DNA of 64,000 nt from Caryophanales bacterium (GCA_029256085.1 JAQSYP010000002.1:328426-392425), one strand, 5' to 3'; counted from the first letter of the stretch, positions 16,610 through 24,596 are shown. Program-made: numbers and translations. Notes: a model not told the origin generated them from the sequence alone.

Positions 16610-17020
16610 TCAATTTCCCTCACTATTATTTTCTATTGAAAAAACATGACCATTTTTCAAATAATTAATCTCATTCTTTTCAGTAATTTGTCTTTTTCCT
16701 TCATATATAAACATTTGTGAAAAGCCGTTATTAGATTTGTAATATGAATACTTAATTTTTGGTTCATTCATAAACCTTACACTCACATAATAATCACTAA
16801 TTTTTATATCATAATTTCCCTTCATTTCCTTAATATCTGAAGAGTTTAATTCATATTCTTTCTCAATAGTTTTTAAAAAGGTGTTTTCTATTTCTTTTCT
16901 CCCGCTTTCAGTTCCGTTATACCCTGTAAAGTAGTAATCGATTCCATGGAATAATAATAATGGAATCAAAGTTGCTATAATGAAAATAATTAGAATTAAC
17001 TTTATCTTTTTATTTTTCAT
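16610..17020 (-). CDS. DUF3139-like membrane-anchored protein
   Basis: An N-terminal anchor (IKLILIIFIIATLIPLLLF) is followed by an outer domain of about 100 residues with FLKTIEKEYELNSSDIKEMK, YDIKISDYYVSVRFMNEPKI and KYSYY. This is the order I associate with DUF3139, and the same domain type sits inside the protein at 22914. AGAGGA precedes the ATG. It is followed on the same strand by other small exported proteins. No catalytic residues are evident. Confidence 0.65.
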   Translation of the reverse strand: MKNKKIKLILIIFIIATLIPLLLFHGIDYYFTGYNGTESGRKEIENTFLKTIEKEYELNSSDIKEMKGNYDIKISDYYVSVRFMNEPKIKYSYYKSNNGFSQMFIYEGKRQITEKNEINYLKNGHVFSIENNSEGN

Positions 17021-17061
17021 AAAATCCTCTTATCAATTAGTTTTAATTTTATTACTCAGCC

Positions 17062-17760
17062 CTAATTCTTTTTGGGTTTATTTAATTCACGAATTAATTC
17101 TCTTTCTACCTCGCCTACACTATCCTTCTTTGATGTATTTTTTTGCAATTCCTTTTCAGATATAGGTTTCTTTCCTTTAACGACTATCTCATAACAACCA
17201 TTTAAGTCAGTGTATATTACTTGAAGAGACGTAATGTTATAGTTATTACCTAATTTGTTTAGTATTTCTTTAGTTGTTTTGGAAGGGGCTTTTTGACTAT
17301 CGTTACGAGAGATTTTATCACGGTTTATAATACCTAAAATATAAAGCATTTGAGAGGTTTTAAGTTTAAAAATATTTTTTGAATAGTTGCCATTTGCTAA
17401 AATCTCAGTATAAATATCTGCTAAAGGCAATTCAATATTGTCATTATAAGATTTACTCAAATTGATGAAATCCTTTTGGAATTGTTCATTATAATCCTCA
17501 GAAACTCTTTCGTCGAAAATTGTATTATTAAAAAGCTTATAGGAGATTTCACTGTCTGTTGGGGACAATTTAGTAATATAGGAGGAAGATTTTAGATTAT
17601 ATTGTGGTATTTGAACTTCCCCTTGTGCGCCATATACTTGTTTTACATAATTCTCTATTTTTACTTTTGCAATATAGTTACCAAAAGGAATCCCATTGAA
17701 AATTGAATAGAATAATATCATAAAAGAAATAAAAATTAGTGCTATTTTATTATCATTCAT
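17062..17760 (-). CDS. YfjL-like exported protein, paralogue of 28416
   Basis: One N-terminal helix (IALIFISFMILFYSIFNGIP) is followed by FGNYIAKVKIENYVKQVYGA, a segment nearly matched in the paralogue at 28416-29159 (FGSIIAKEKIENYLEQVYGG). Other shared blocks are NGNYSKNIFKLKTSQMLYIL and NITSLQVIYTDLNGCYEIVV. I recall such proteins as YfjL-like in Bacillus. A GGGGGAATCTT site precedes the ATG. Probably membrane-anchored with the domain outside; function unknown. Confidence 0.65.
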   Translation of the reverse strand: MNDNKIALIFISFMILFYSIFNGIPFGNYIAKVKIENYVKQVYGAQGEVQIPQYNLKSSSYITKLSPTDSEISYKLFNNTIFDERVSEDYNEQFQKDFINLSKSYNDNIELPLADIYTEILANGNYSKNIFKLKTSQMLYILGIINRDKISRNDSQKAPSKTTKEILNKLGNNYNITSLQVIYTDLNGCYEIVVKGKKPISEKELQKNTSKKDSVGEVERELIRELNKPKKN

Positions 17761-17787
17761 AAGATTCCCCCTATTAAAAACAAATGT

Positions 17788-18216
17788 TTAGTCAGTCAAC
17801 TTCGAACCAGTAAGTATTTTAAATAGTTCTGCTGACTTGTTCTTGCCTAACTGTGCATATTTGTTTTCAAAAAAATTTATAAGCTCCACTTGGTCTTTAT
17901 CTGGACTTATCCAAAGTCGATAAGGCAGTGCTTCTACAAATATTAATTTTTTAGTATTAGGTTCAAATAAGAATTTGTAATCCTCGGGACGAAACATTTG
18001 AACTTTAGCGTTTTCCCAATCAACGCTTTCTAAAATATTTCTTACTTTTTTTACGTCAGACTTATTAGTAACTTCCTTAAAGTCCTCAAAGTTATTGTCA
18101 TTACCAATACGCTTTTGAACTTCAATTTTCTGTTCCTCTAACTGGTTTGAACAACTTGTTGTAAACATTAATACTATTCCAATGAAAGCTAATAAGTATT
18201 TAAACCTTTTCACTGT
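17788..18216 (-). CDS. Lipoprotein, family unknown
   Basis: With the GTG at 18216 the protein starts VKRFKYLLAFIGIVLMFTTS followed by the lipobox Cys; the track TTG at 18255 would add an atypical N-terminus. The mature part contains VRNILESVDWENAKVQMFRP and LPYRLWISPDKDQVELINFF. The ILESVDWENAKVQM region resembles the decayed segment at 23812-24012 (IFSSIEWQ), hinting at a shared domain. It lies 28 bases downstream of the YfjL-like gene start on the same strand and is divergent from a DUF5301-like lipoprotein. Confidence 0.65.
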   Translation of the reverse strand, partial: TVKRFKYLLAFIGIVLMFTTSCSNQLEEQKIEVQKRIGNDNNFEDFKEVTNKSDVKKVRNILESVDWENAKVQMFRPEDYKFLFEPNTKKLIFVEALPYRLWISPDKDQVELINFFENKYAQLGKNKSAELFKILTGSKLTD

Positions 18217-18312
18217 AACCCAACTTTCTAAATTGCCAATTGATAACCCCAACACACCTCACCAAAATTAACCTTTTATAATTCTTGGAAAACAATGAGT
18301 TAGACATTTATA

Positions 18313-18319
18313 TTCGACA
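18313..18319 (-). promoter_or_regulatory. 0A-box heptamer, recurrent intergenic motif copy 4
   Basis: TATTCGACACATTC is followed by ACACTATTCCTTCATTTAAG, then AAAAGGGATTATTACTAA and AAATAGAATACTTA. The copy at 22747 has the same succession (TTATTCGACACAATCC; TTAATCCTTCATTTA; AAAAGGGATTAGAAC; AAATAGAATTCT). Both lie between divergent lipoprotein-type genes, so a whole promoter region was duplicated. TGTCGAA is the Spo0A box core. Confidence 0.55.
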
Positions 18320-18413
18320 CATTCTACACTATTCCTTCATTTAAGGCAGAATGTAAAAGGGATTATTACTAACTAAATAGAATACTTAATTGAGAGAAAG
18401 GAGCTTACTTATT

Positions 18414-19109
18414 TTGACAAAAACTAAAATTCTTTTAACTTTATCAATTTTGACTGTTGTACTTTTCGGGTGTAAATCAAATGAAGATACCGTTAAGAAA
18501 GCAACAACTAATATTAAGTTACAATCAGAAAAAAGTAGCAAATTAAAGTTAGAGTCTGAGATAGCTAAAATCTATGTTCTTAAAAGTATAGGGGGCACTG
18601 GTACAAAATTTTTTGAAGATGATAAAACGATTGAAACTTTTAAGAACGTAATTTCAAGCGCGGAAAAAAGCGAAGGTATTGTTAATATGTCTAGCCCTGA
18701 GTTTTTTTTAGATGTGAATTATGTAAATGGAAACGGGAAATTATTTTATTTACGGTTAGGTGAAAAAGGTCAAAGAAGTTCACTAATGGACCATAATGAT
18801 ACACATACAATTTATACTGTCTCGGAAGAAATGACTGCTAAGTTAATTGACTTACTGAGTTCAAGTAACCAACAAGTGAAAGAAAATGAAAATAATAATG
18901 AATTAACAAAACAAATTGACGTTGAACTAAATAGAATTATTAATTCAACTGAATTTATGCTATTTTCAGGTAGCCCCTTAAATTATTTTGAGAATAACCA
19001 TGAACAATTTGATTATATTATTTCAAAAAAAGATATTACCTTAAATCATTTTTTGAACAATTTTTCGGAAAATAATAACAAGGACCTATTTAAAATTTTA
19101 GAGAGGTAA
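18414..19109 (+). CDS. DUF5301-like lipoprotein with C-terminal EFDYI-type module
   Basis: The TTG at 18414 follows AAAGGAG by about ten bases and gives TKTKILLTLSILTVVLFGCK, a lipobox. Residues 40-145 (FEDDKTIETFKNVISSAEKS, EGIVNMSSPEFFLDV, DHNDTHTIYTVSEEM) match what I know as DUF5301, also present at 39456. The C-terminus (NYFENNHEQFDYIISKKDIT LN...) is a diverged, truncated version of the module ending the 15043 protein (NPYDYIKDNQEEFDYIV). No catalytic motif. Confidence 0.7.
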   Translation: MTKTKILLTLSILTVVLFGCKSNEDTVKKATTNIKLQSEKSSKLKLESEIAKIYVLKSIGGTGTKFFEDDKTIETFKNVISSAEKSEGIVNMSSPEFFLDVNYVNGNGKLFYLRLGEKGQRSSLMDHNDTHTIYTVSEEMTAKLIDLLSSSNQQVKENENNNELTKQIDVELNRIINSTEFMLFSGSPLNYFENNHEQFDYIISKKDITLNHFLNNFSENNNKDLFKILER

Positions 19110-19169
19110 TGGAGGTTGAGTTAATAATGGCAAAATACTTTTTAATTACCTTGTTAAAGTGGGGATATT

Positions 19170-19466
19170 ATGAAGAATAAAAAACTAACACTAATAATTT
19201 CTTTGTCTTTAATTTTCGCATTTATATTATATTTCTATTTACACTCAACTCAAAACTTAGCTATTAGAACACATGTTTTTTTTACAGCAGGTCCAAAATT
19301 AGCAATTAAAACGAAAGCATTCAAAATGGATAACTATACTTATAATAAATATAATGAGATTGAGTATAGCGAGGAAGAAGGCGAGATATACCAAATAACC
19401 AAACCTATGCGATTCTTACTAGTAAAGAAGGTAAATAATATTTATATTGTAAAAAAAATAGAATGA
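19170..19466 (+). CDS. Small exported hypothetical protein
   Basis: A signal anchor (LTLIISLSLIFAFILYFYLH) is followed by about 70 residues rich in Tyr and Lys, with FFTAGPKLAIKTKAFKMDNY and MRFLLVKKVNNIYIVKKIE. GTGGGG precedes the ATG. It follows the DUF5301-like lipoprotein by 60 bases and probably shares its transcript. Not recognised. The 160 bases after it hold no gene signal that I can see. Confidence 0.6.
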   Translation: MKNKKLTLIISLSLIFAFILYFYLHSTQNLAIRTHVFFTAGPKLAIKTKAFKMDNYTYNKYNEIEYSEEEGEIYQITKPMRFLLVKKVNNIYIVKKIE

Positions 19467-19629
19467 TACGTTTTTCCAATAGAGAATTATTAAAATATTA
19501 TCAATATGTTTTAAATTTTGGCTGTTATAGGAATAAGCCCTTTTGAAAAGAGGAATTCTATGAGGAACTGAAAAAGGAATCCTAGAAAAAACACATTAAA
19601 TGGAGTTGTCCCTTTTTTAAAATAACAAC

Positions 19630-19887
19630 TTAATAACCAACAACCCTACCTATAATTTCTCCTACTATGTAAGATATTATTAAAATAGAAGATATAATTA
19701 TTGTAATTCCTATCATATAATTAATTTTCTTGTCAGTCTTTATAAAATGGTCCGAGAGAACAGATAATGTAACAATTATTAACAGGGACCATAAAAAATT
19801 ATTTTCTTTATAGATAATTCTTGTTGCGTTATCGATTCCTAACAATATTATAACAATAACTATATTAATTATAGATTTTATTTTCAT
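19630..19887 (-). CDS. Small three-helix membrane protein
   Basis: The ATG at 19887 has GGGGGATA ahead. The 85-residue product is almost wholly hydrophobic: IINIVIVIILLGIDNATRII, FLWSLLIIVTLSVLSDHFI and NYMIGITIIISSILIISYIV. No family recognised. The next 300 bases on the right (19891-20192) are AT-rich and hold no gene until the small ORF at 20193. Confidence 0.55.
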   Translation of the reverse strand: MKIKSIINIVIVIILLGIDNATRIIYKENNFLWSLLIIVTLSVLSDHFIKTDKKINYMIGITIIISSILIISYIVGEIIGRVVGY

Positions 19888-20192
19888 CACTATCCCCCAA
19901 ATATTAAAAAGATTTTAACCCCACTTAAATAATATAATTCTCTCATAATTATTAAATACCTTTATTAATAAATAAACAGTTTTAATTTTGGAGCGCAAAA
20001 AATTGCGTTATGGCACTATATAATTAAATCCGTGTCTTTTTTTTGTTACCAAAAGTTATTAAAGGTTTTTGTGTATTTATTTTGTTTGATTTTTTCTTAA
20101 AGATTTTTTATTGATATTTGAAAATTCTGTTAAAGTAGTAATAAGGATATTAAAAAGAATTATCGAGATAAGATAAATCGAGGGGGAAATGT

Positions 20193-20351
20193 ATGGGATT
20201 CTCTACAATTATTATGGTTCTACTTTTAGGAATTATAGTATTATTGATTGGCTTTGTAACTAAAAAACGGTGGTTAAAACTGCTATCAATAATTCCACTT
20301 GTTATCTCAGCATGGCATTTATCAATTCTATTTTTAATGGGTTTTCATTAG
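20193..20351 (+). CDS. Small two-helix membrane protein (52 aa)
   Basis: Below the track limit. AGGGGGAAATGT precedes the ATG; the product MGFSTIIMVLLLGIIVLLIG then KRWLKLLSIIPLVISAWHLS has two transmembrane helices separated by a basic loop (TKKRW). A near-perfect terminator follows 15 bases after the stop, which supports this being a real, separately transcribed gene. Function unknown. Confidence 0.72.
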   Translation: MGFSTIIMVLLLGIIVLLIGFVTKKRWLKLLSIIPLVISAWHLSILFLMGFH

Positions 20352-20366
20352 AATTTGTTAGCAAAA

Positions 20367-20397
20367 AGGGACCGCACATTTAAATGTGCGGTCCTTT
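20367..20397 (+). terminator. Strong intrinsic terminator
   Basis: GGACCGCACATTT and AAATGTGCGGTCC form a 13-bp perfect stem followed by TTTAT. It terminates the 52-aa membrane-protein gene and abuts the sigma-factor remnant on the other strand. Confidence 0.85.
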
Positions 20398-20400
20398 ATA

Positions 20401-20474
20401 AGATATTTAAATGCTTCATGGTCCCCATCTTGAGCTTTTTGTATAATATGTAATATCCTGTTCCACCACAACAT
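20401..20474 (-). pseudogene. Possible N-terminal remnant of an ECF sigma factor gene
   Basis: The minus strand has GGAGGAGG followed by GTGGAACAGGATATT, reading MVEQDI; a frame shift then gives ILHIIQKAQDGDHEAFKYLI plus KD. The pattern I-Q-K-A-x-x-G-D-x-E-A-F-x-x-L is the usual N-terminus of ECF sigma factors. Only about 28 codons remain before the sequence meets the terminator of the opposite gene. This is a short match, so confidence is limited, but it would be a third sigma gene in the island. Confidence 0.4.
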
Positions 20475-20531
20475 CCTCCTCCTTTACCTACTTATTCTCC
20501 TATTACAGCTAAAAGGTTCATTTTATTTTAA

Positions 20532-20740
20532 TATTCAACGCAAAAAGCACTTCTCCTATTAGAAGTGCTTTATAATAGGGCCACGCAGGTGTACAGCCGT
20601 CCTTTACCCAATTTTAAGAACAAGCCTCAACCCCTTGTGGGACAAGGATTCAAGATTCAAAAAGTAGTAAACCACCTGGTCAAGTCAGGTTGACAAATGA
20701 GTCTTTTTTACTATAAAATTTCCATTTTAAGGAAATAAAA
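20532..20740 (+). repeat. Hairpin repeat family, copy C
   Basis: It begins TATTCAACGCAAAAAGCACT, forms the hairpin AGCACTTCTCCTATTAGAAG, then has GCCACGCAGGTGTACAGCCG, CCCCTTGTGGGACAAGGATT, a possible CCACCTGGTC...GGTTGACAAATGAGTC end and a T run. It shares both ends with copy B, and its last 50 bases resemble 3622-3680. No gene lies between 20401 and 20965 apart from the sigma remnant, so this repeat and a 0A heptamer (20855) account for most of the gap. Confidence 0.7.
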
Positions 20741-20854
20741 GTAGTAATATTTTCCAATAATTTGTTAATAAATTTCGAACGTTTTCTAAAATTTTTCTCT
20801 ATAAGAATAACTCAAATTTAAATATGACTATCGAAAGAGGATTCCACTATATAG

Positions 20855-20861
20855 TGTCGAA
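20855..20861 (+). promoter_or_regulatory. 0A-box heptamer in intergenic DNA
   Basis: TATAGTGTCGAAAAGTT contains a perfect TGTCGAA, here in the opposite orientation from the other copies. It lies downstream of the lipoprotein gene ending at 20966, not upstream of a start, so its relevance is doubtful. Confidence 0.25.
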
Positions 20862-20965
20862 AAGTTAAATGCACTTCTTCTTTTTTCAAATGCATGTCAA
20901 TTATTAGGTAGCTCGCAATGGTCTTACTAAAAGCCCTATTATATAAAATCAAAATAATGGTTTTT

Positions 20966-21529
20966 TTATTTTAGTTTTAATCTACTTATTTCCTTTTCGC
21001 CTTTATATACAATTAATGTCGCATCTAATGCTTTTTCCTTTAGCTTTTTCAATTCTTTTTGGGCTGGAGTTTTTATAGGACCTTGTGGGTCAACGATATC
21101 TACACCTAAATCAAAGTGAGCAATATAAACCACCTCTTTATTCGGTTTAAAGGATGAAGATATCGATTCTCCGTAACCTAAACCACTTTCACTGTATTCC
21201 TCTTGGTTAAAAATGTTGAAACCAATTATTCTATTCGAAATATCTTTCAAATCTTTACTTGGGACTATTTTAAAATTTATTTTTTCTTTGTTAACGTCTC
21301 CAATTTTTTGGTTATTGGCTTTTTTTAGTATTATTTCATAATACAAGGCTGTCGGGACTACTTCTTTACCTTTATTTACTCCTTCAGTTAAGACAATTGC
21401 ACCGAGTTTATCTTTATCTTTAATAATACTAACCTTTGATTTGACCAATTCCATAGAATTGTTTGATGAACATGCAGTTAAAGATGATAATGCAAAAAAC
21501 ATTGTTAAAATTATAGTTAGTTTTTTCAT
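20966..21529 (-). CDS. Lipoprotein, family unknown
   Basis: The signal peptide LTIILTMFFALSSLTAC ends in a clear lipobox. The mature part of about 165 residues includes TALYYEIILKKANNQKIGDV and KEKINFKIVPSKDLKDISNR, followed by NKEVVYIAHFDLGVDIVDP and a helical KTPAQKELKKLKEKALDATL. AGGGGGAAGA precedes the ATG. The next upstream gene on the same strand is a small membrane protein 36 bases away. I do not recognise the family. Confidence 0.75.
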   Translation of the reverse strand: MKKLTIILTMFFALSSLTACSSNNSMELVKSKVSIIKDKDKLGAIVLTEGVNKGKEVVPTALYYEIILKKANNQKIGDVNKEKINFKIVPSKDLKDISNRIIGFNIFNQEEYSESGLGYGESISSSFKPNKEVVYIAHFDLGVDIVDPQGPIKTPAQKELKKLKEKALDATLIVYKGEKEISRLKLK

Positions 21530-21565
21530 TTCTTCCCCCTAAAATTTACATGCGTTGGCAATCCG

Positions 21566-21787
21566 TTACGCTTTACGTGAATTAATTCCCTTTGTAAATA
21601 GTGATTTTAAAATGAGAATTATATTTAAAATCATAAATAAGGCAGTGCCTGAAAATCCTATTATTGCAAATGAATTTGCTCTATCCATTTCACCAGGAGC
21701 TGAAAAATAATTACCAAATTGCCAGACGGCTACGCTTATGACTAGTAAAATAATTGAAATTGATAATAAGCTAAATTTTTTCATCAT
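21566..21787 (-). CDS. Small two-helix membrane protein
   Basis: The 73-residue product has helices LLSISIILLVISVAVWQFG and IIGFSGTALFMILNIILIL joined by NYFSAPGEMDRANSF. A GGGGGTAT site precedes tandem ATGs. It is probably co-transcribed with the lipoprotein downstream. Not recognised. Confidence 0.6.
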   Translation of the reverse strand: MMKKFSLLSISIILLVISVAVWQFGNYFSAPGEMDRANSFAIIGFSGTALFMILNIILILKSLFTKGINSRKA

Positions 21788-21902
21788 TATCTATACCCCC
21801 ATTTTTATTAAATGAATCCAATCCATTTCCTTCTACAATATTTAATAGTATGGTATTCTTTCCACTCTACCTTCGTGGGGTGTTGTTTTAAGCCACGCTT
21901 TA

Positions 21903-22202
21903 TTAGTTCTTTATAAAACTAAGTATTGCTGGAAATATAAGTAGTACAATCACACTGACAATTAGAATTTGTGATACCTTTTTTGGAAGTCTTATTTTAC
22001 CTTTACCTTTATACCATCCACTAAACTGCAATTTATTTCTAAATAGTACAAAAAACAGAATGAAAACCGAAATAGAGCTCCATCCATATTTATTAGAATC
22101 TATACCCATAGCTGAATAAACATGTTCAAGTATTGAGGCACAAATGCCCCCAATAATAACAAATAAAAATATAATTCTTATCAACTCAAGTATTACTCTC
22201 AC
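21903..22202 (-). CDS. Hypothetical membrane protein
   Basis: A GTG start is preceded by GGAGGTGGCTT, a very good site. The 99-residue product has helices IIFLFVIIGGICASILEHVY, WSSISVFILFFVLFR and QILIVSVIVLLIFPAILSF, with a basic loop (GWYKGKGKIRLPKK). It lies between two lipoprotein genes on the same strand. Family unknown. Confidence 0.62.
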   Translation of the reverse strand: MRVILELIRIIFLFVIIGGICASILEHVYSAMGIDSNKYGWSSISVFILFFVLFRNKLQFSGWYKGKGKIRLPKKVSQILIVSVIVLLIFPAILSFIKN

Positions 22203-22246
22203 AAGCCACCTCCAGATTTTTCTATCATAAGAGCATTAAAAATCGC

Positions 22247-22648
22247 CTAGTGTCTCTTTATTTTTACAATAGGGTTTTCAGCTTTAATATATTCCTCTTT
22301 ATTATCAGTATAAATATCCCCAAATTCCCTACTTACTTCTGCTATTTGAACCACTGTATTGTTATCGATAAAAACAAGTAAATTAGCATGGTCAGCAGAA
22401 TCCATTCGTGCAGAGCCATTATATTTAAACCCTAACTTTTTCTCTATTTGGTCTACCGTAGTATACGGAGCAATTATGTATGCTTTATCCCAGTTAAATT
22501 TAGCAAAAGTCTTTAAATTGAAATCAACTAAGTTATCTTTCTCTAAAACTTTATTCAAGGAGTCTTCTAACTTGTGATTGGGATATATCGTTTGTGAACA
22601 ACCAGACATGAGGAATAATAAAAATATAAAAATATAAAAATTTTTCAT
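22247..22648 (-). CDS. Lipoprotein, family unknown
   Basis: Signal peptide FYIFIFLLFLMSGC with lipobox, preceded by GGAGGAGTAA. The mature part shows LKTFAKFNWDKAYIIAPYTT, VDQIEKKLGFKYNGS and an acid-rich end. The F-x-W-D-x-x-Y-I-x-x-P-Y-T signature recurs in small Bacillus lipoproteins that I know only as hypothetical. It is divergent from the modular exported protein at 22914 across a 0A-box-containing spacer. Confidence 0.75.
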   Translation of the reverse strand: MKNFYIFIFLLFLMSGCSQTIYPNHKLEDSLNKVLEKDNLVDFNLKTFAKFNWDKAYIIAPYTTVDQIEKKLGFKYNGSARMDSADHANLLVFIDNNTVVQIAEVSREFGDIYTDNKEEYIKAENPIVKIKRH

Positions 22649-22746
22649 TTACTCCTCCTGATTTTCCGCATAAGAACTTAAATTTCTTTTTCATAATTTT
22701 CACTTACTCATATTAACTCCGCCATTTTTATTCAGCTTTTAAATTA

Positions 22747-22753
22747 TTCGACA
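22747..22753 (-). promoter_or_regulatory. 0A-box heptamer, recurrent intergenic motif copy 5
   Basis: AAATTATTCGACACAATCC, then TTAATCCTTCATTTATAAAG and AAAAGGGATTAGAAC. It is the closest partner of the copy at 18313 and likewise sits between divergent genes for exported proteins. Confidence 0.55.
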
Positions 22754-22913
22754 CAATCCACGTTAATCCTTCATTTATAAAGACTATAAAAAAGGGATTA
22801 GAACTATATAAATAGAATTCTAAAATGAGTAATAGCCAATAAAATTTTAATTTACTTTGTGTTTACTTATATATTTGGATTACTAGAATTTAATAAATGA
22901 GGAGAGATATTTT

Positions 22914-23816
22914 TTGAAGAAATTTTTTAGTAGAAAAGCTATAATTTTCATTACAATTCTTTTCATAACTTTATCAATTTACTCAATTTACATCTTAAAA
23001 GGTACATTAGAGTATAGACACAAAACAGTAAATTACCTAACCAAAACTATGGGTTATAAGGAAACCGAAATTAAAGATATTGACGTTATACATTCCTTTT
23101 TAAATAAACTTTTATCATATGACGAATGGTGGGTTTCTGTAACTTTTGCTGATGAAACTGAGGTTAAATATAATTATGGTGATGTATATGGCGAGGGGTT
23201 TCAGCAAATTAGTTATTTTCCAGAAGACCCAAGCAAAAACAACTTCAAGCATGCAGAGTATGATTATGATGAAGTGGGTCATTTCGCTAAAAATAAGGTG
23301 TTTCAAGCTGACTTAAGTAGTTATATAAATAGAAATAATTTGACCGTTGTTGCAGATACAGAGAACGAAAATAGTTATACATTTTTATACAAAAAACAAA
23401 ATGAAATAGGAGTTTGTACTTTTACATATAACAAACAACAAAAACATATGGGTCAATCCTGTTCGAATACAACTGAAAACAAAACACTAACACTATTAGT
23501 TACTAATGATGAGAATAGTAATAACAGCTTTGTATCATTTGCCATAACTGACGAGCAACTATTAACAAAAGCATATAAAGCTGAATTTTTGTTTGAAGCA
23601 AAGAAGATAAGTTTGAATTTGGACAATAGGACCGGAATTGTAGTAAATGCTCCAACAGACGTTAGCAAATTTGAAAAAATTATTTTATATGACAAAGAAG
23701 GAACTATACTACTTTCTCAAAGTAGTGATTTAAGCTTTCAAGAAGTTGAGAAAATATCATATAAATTGATAAAACTATCTCCTGATAGTTCCGTACAGCC
23801 CATCCTAATATTATGA
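22914..23816 (+). CDS. Exported modular protein with DUF3139-like domain, paralogue of 15043
   Basis: The TTG start follows GAGGAGAGAT. After the membrane anchor (IIFITILFITLSIYSIYIL) come a DUF3139-like domain (residues about 42-105: YKETEIKDIDVIHSFLNKLL, WWVSVTFADETEVKYNYGD) and a second domain shared with 15043 (SSYINRNNLTVVADTENENS to LYDKEGTILLSQSSD). The frame ends in PILIL, where a one-base shift would continue into a further domain (23812-24012). The C-terminus is therefore probably frameshifted and the original protein was longer. Confidence 0.7.
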   Translation: MKKFFSRKAIIFITILFITLSIYSIYILKGTLEYRHKTVNYLTKTMGYKETEIKDIDVIHSFLNKLLSYDEWWVSVTFADETEVKYNYGDVYGEGFQQISYFPEDPSKNNFKHAEYDYDEVGHFAKNKVFQADLSSYINRNNLTVVADTENENSYTFLYKKQNEIGVCTFTYNKQQKHMGQSCSNTTENKTLTLLVTNDENSNNSFVSFAITDEQLLTKAYKAEFLFEAKKISLNLDNRTGIVVNAPTDVSKFEKIILYDKEGTILLSQSSDLSFQEVEKISYKLIKLSPDSSVQPILIL

Positions 23817-24012
23817 TGCATTAGAAATTAGTGAAAAAAGCAAAATGGATAGATTGAAGAATATTTTCAGTAGTATCGAATGGCAGGATAACTTGAACTA
23901 ACCAAAAATTGAAGTTTCTTTCGCAAATAATCTAAAACAAATATATTTGTTGTCCTACAATTTAAATAGTGACGGTAAAGAAGAAACGGTAATCATGTCG
24001 GAAAATAAATAG
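23812..24012 (+). pseudogene. Detached C-terminal domain of the 22914 gene
   Basis: In the next frame the DNA reads YDALEISEKSKMDRLKNIFS and SIEWQDNLN, a TAA stop at 23899-23901, then PKIEVSFANNLKQIYLLSYN and ending at TAG. This fits a further domain of the upstream protein, lost by one frameshift and one nonsense change. A related ILESVDWEN segment occurs in the lipoprotein at 17788. Nothing recognisable follows up to 24120. Confidence 0.55.
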
Positions 24013-24120
24013 AGATCTGTATGTGCCTAGCTGATGTAAGAAATAAAAGAAATAAACTATGTAACGCATTAACAGAATTTGCAGCGTATTAGAAAAAGCT
24101 AGTTAAAAAGGGGATTACCA

Positions 24121-24549
24121 ATGAGAAATATATATAAATTTTTAATTCTACTTTCATTTATTGCGGTAGCTATAATTATAGGTCTAGTTGATAGTTCTTT
24201 TACAGGAGAACATATTACCTTATCAAAAATTACTAAAATAGAAGTTGAAATATATAATTCAGACAAAACAAATAAATATGTTCATACAATTACCGATAAG
24301 AAAAAAATAACGGAAATTGAAAAGCACCTTAATAAAATTAGTTGGAGAGAAAGAGACACAAGAATTAAATATTTTCAAAGACAAAATATAAGTGTTAAAA
24401 TCCACCAAGAATATAACAAAGTATTATCCATGTCTATTTTCACTGAAAGAGATTGGAAAAATAAAATAATATGCTTTGATAAAAAGGTTGAAGGGAGATT
24501 TGATACTGAATTATTAAAGTTATTAGAGAATACTTCGGTTAATAAATGA
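24121..24549 (+). CDS. Small exported protein distantly related to the 7983 lipoprotein family
   Basis: The N-terminus FLILLSFIAVAIIIGLVDSS is a signal anchor without a lipobox. The mature part has LSKITKIEVEIYNSDKTNKY, VHTITDKKKITEIEKHLNKI and SVKIHQEYNKVLSMSIF. The order TKIE, then ITDKKKI, then hydrophobic beta strands parallels the 7983/25984 lipoproteins (VTKIEI, NITDKIAIN). AAAGGGGATTACC precedes the ATG. Likely an outward-facing small domain; function unknown. Confidence 0.65.
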   Translation: MRNIYKFLILLSFIAVAIIIGLVDSSFTGEHITLSKITKIEVEIYNSDKTNKYVHTITDKKKITEIEKHLNKISWRERDTRIKYFQRQNISVKIHQEYNKVLSMSIFTERDWKNKIICFDKKVEGRFDTELLKLLENTSVNK

Positions 24550-24596
24550 TATCCGAGTTTATCGTTAGATTTATTTATTAAAGACAAGGGGAATTT

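Noticed and set aside
20401-20500. Gly/Cys-rich YjcZ-like small protein on the minus strand (GKGGGCCGGTGYY)
   Set aside because: A stop codon lies just upstream with no start codon in that frame. The sigma-factor-like frame explains the ribosome site better.
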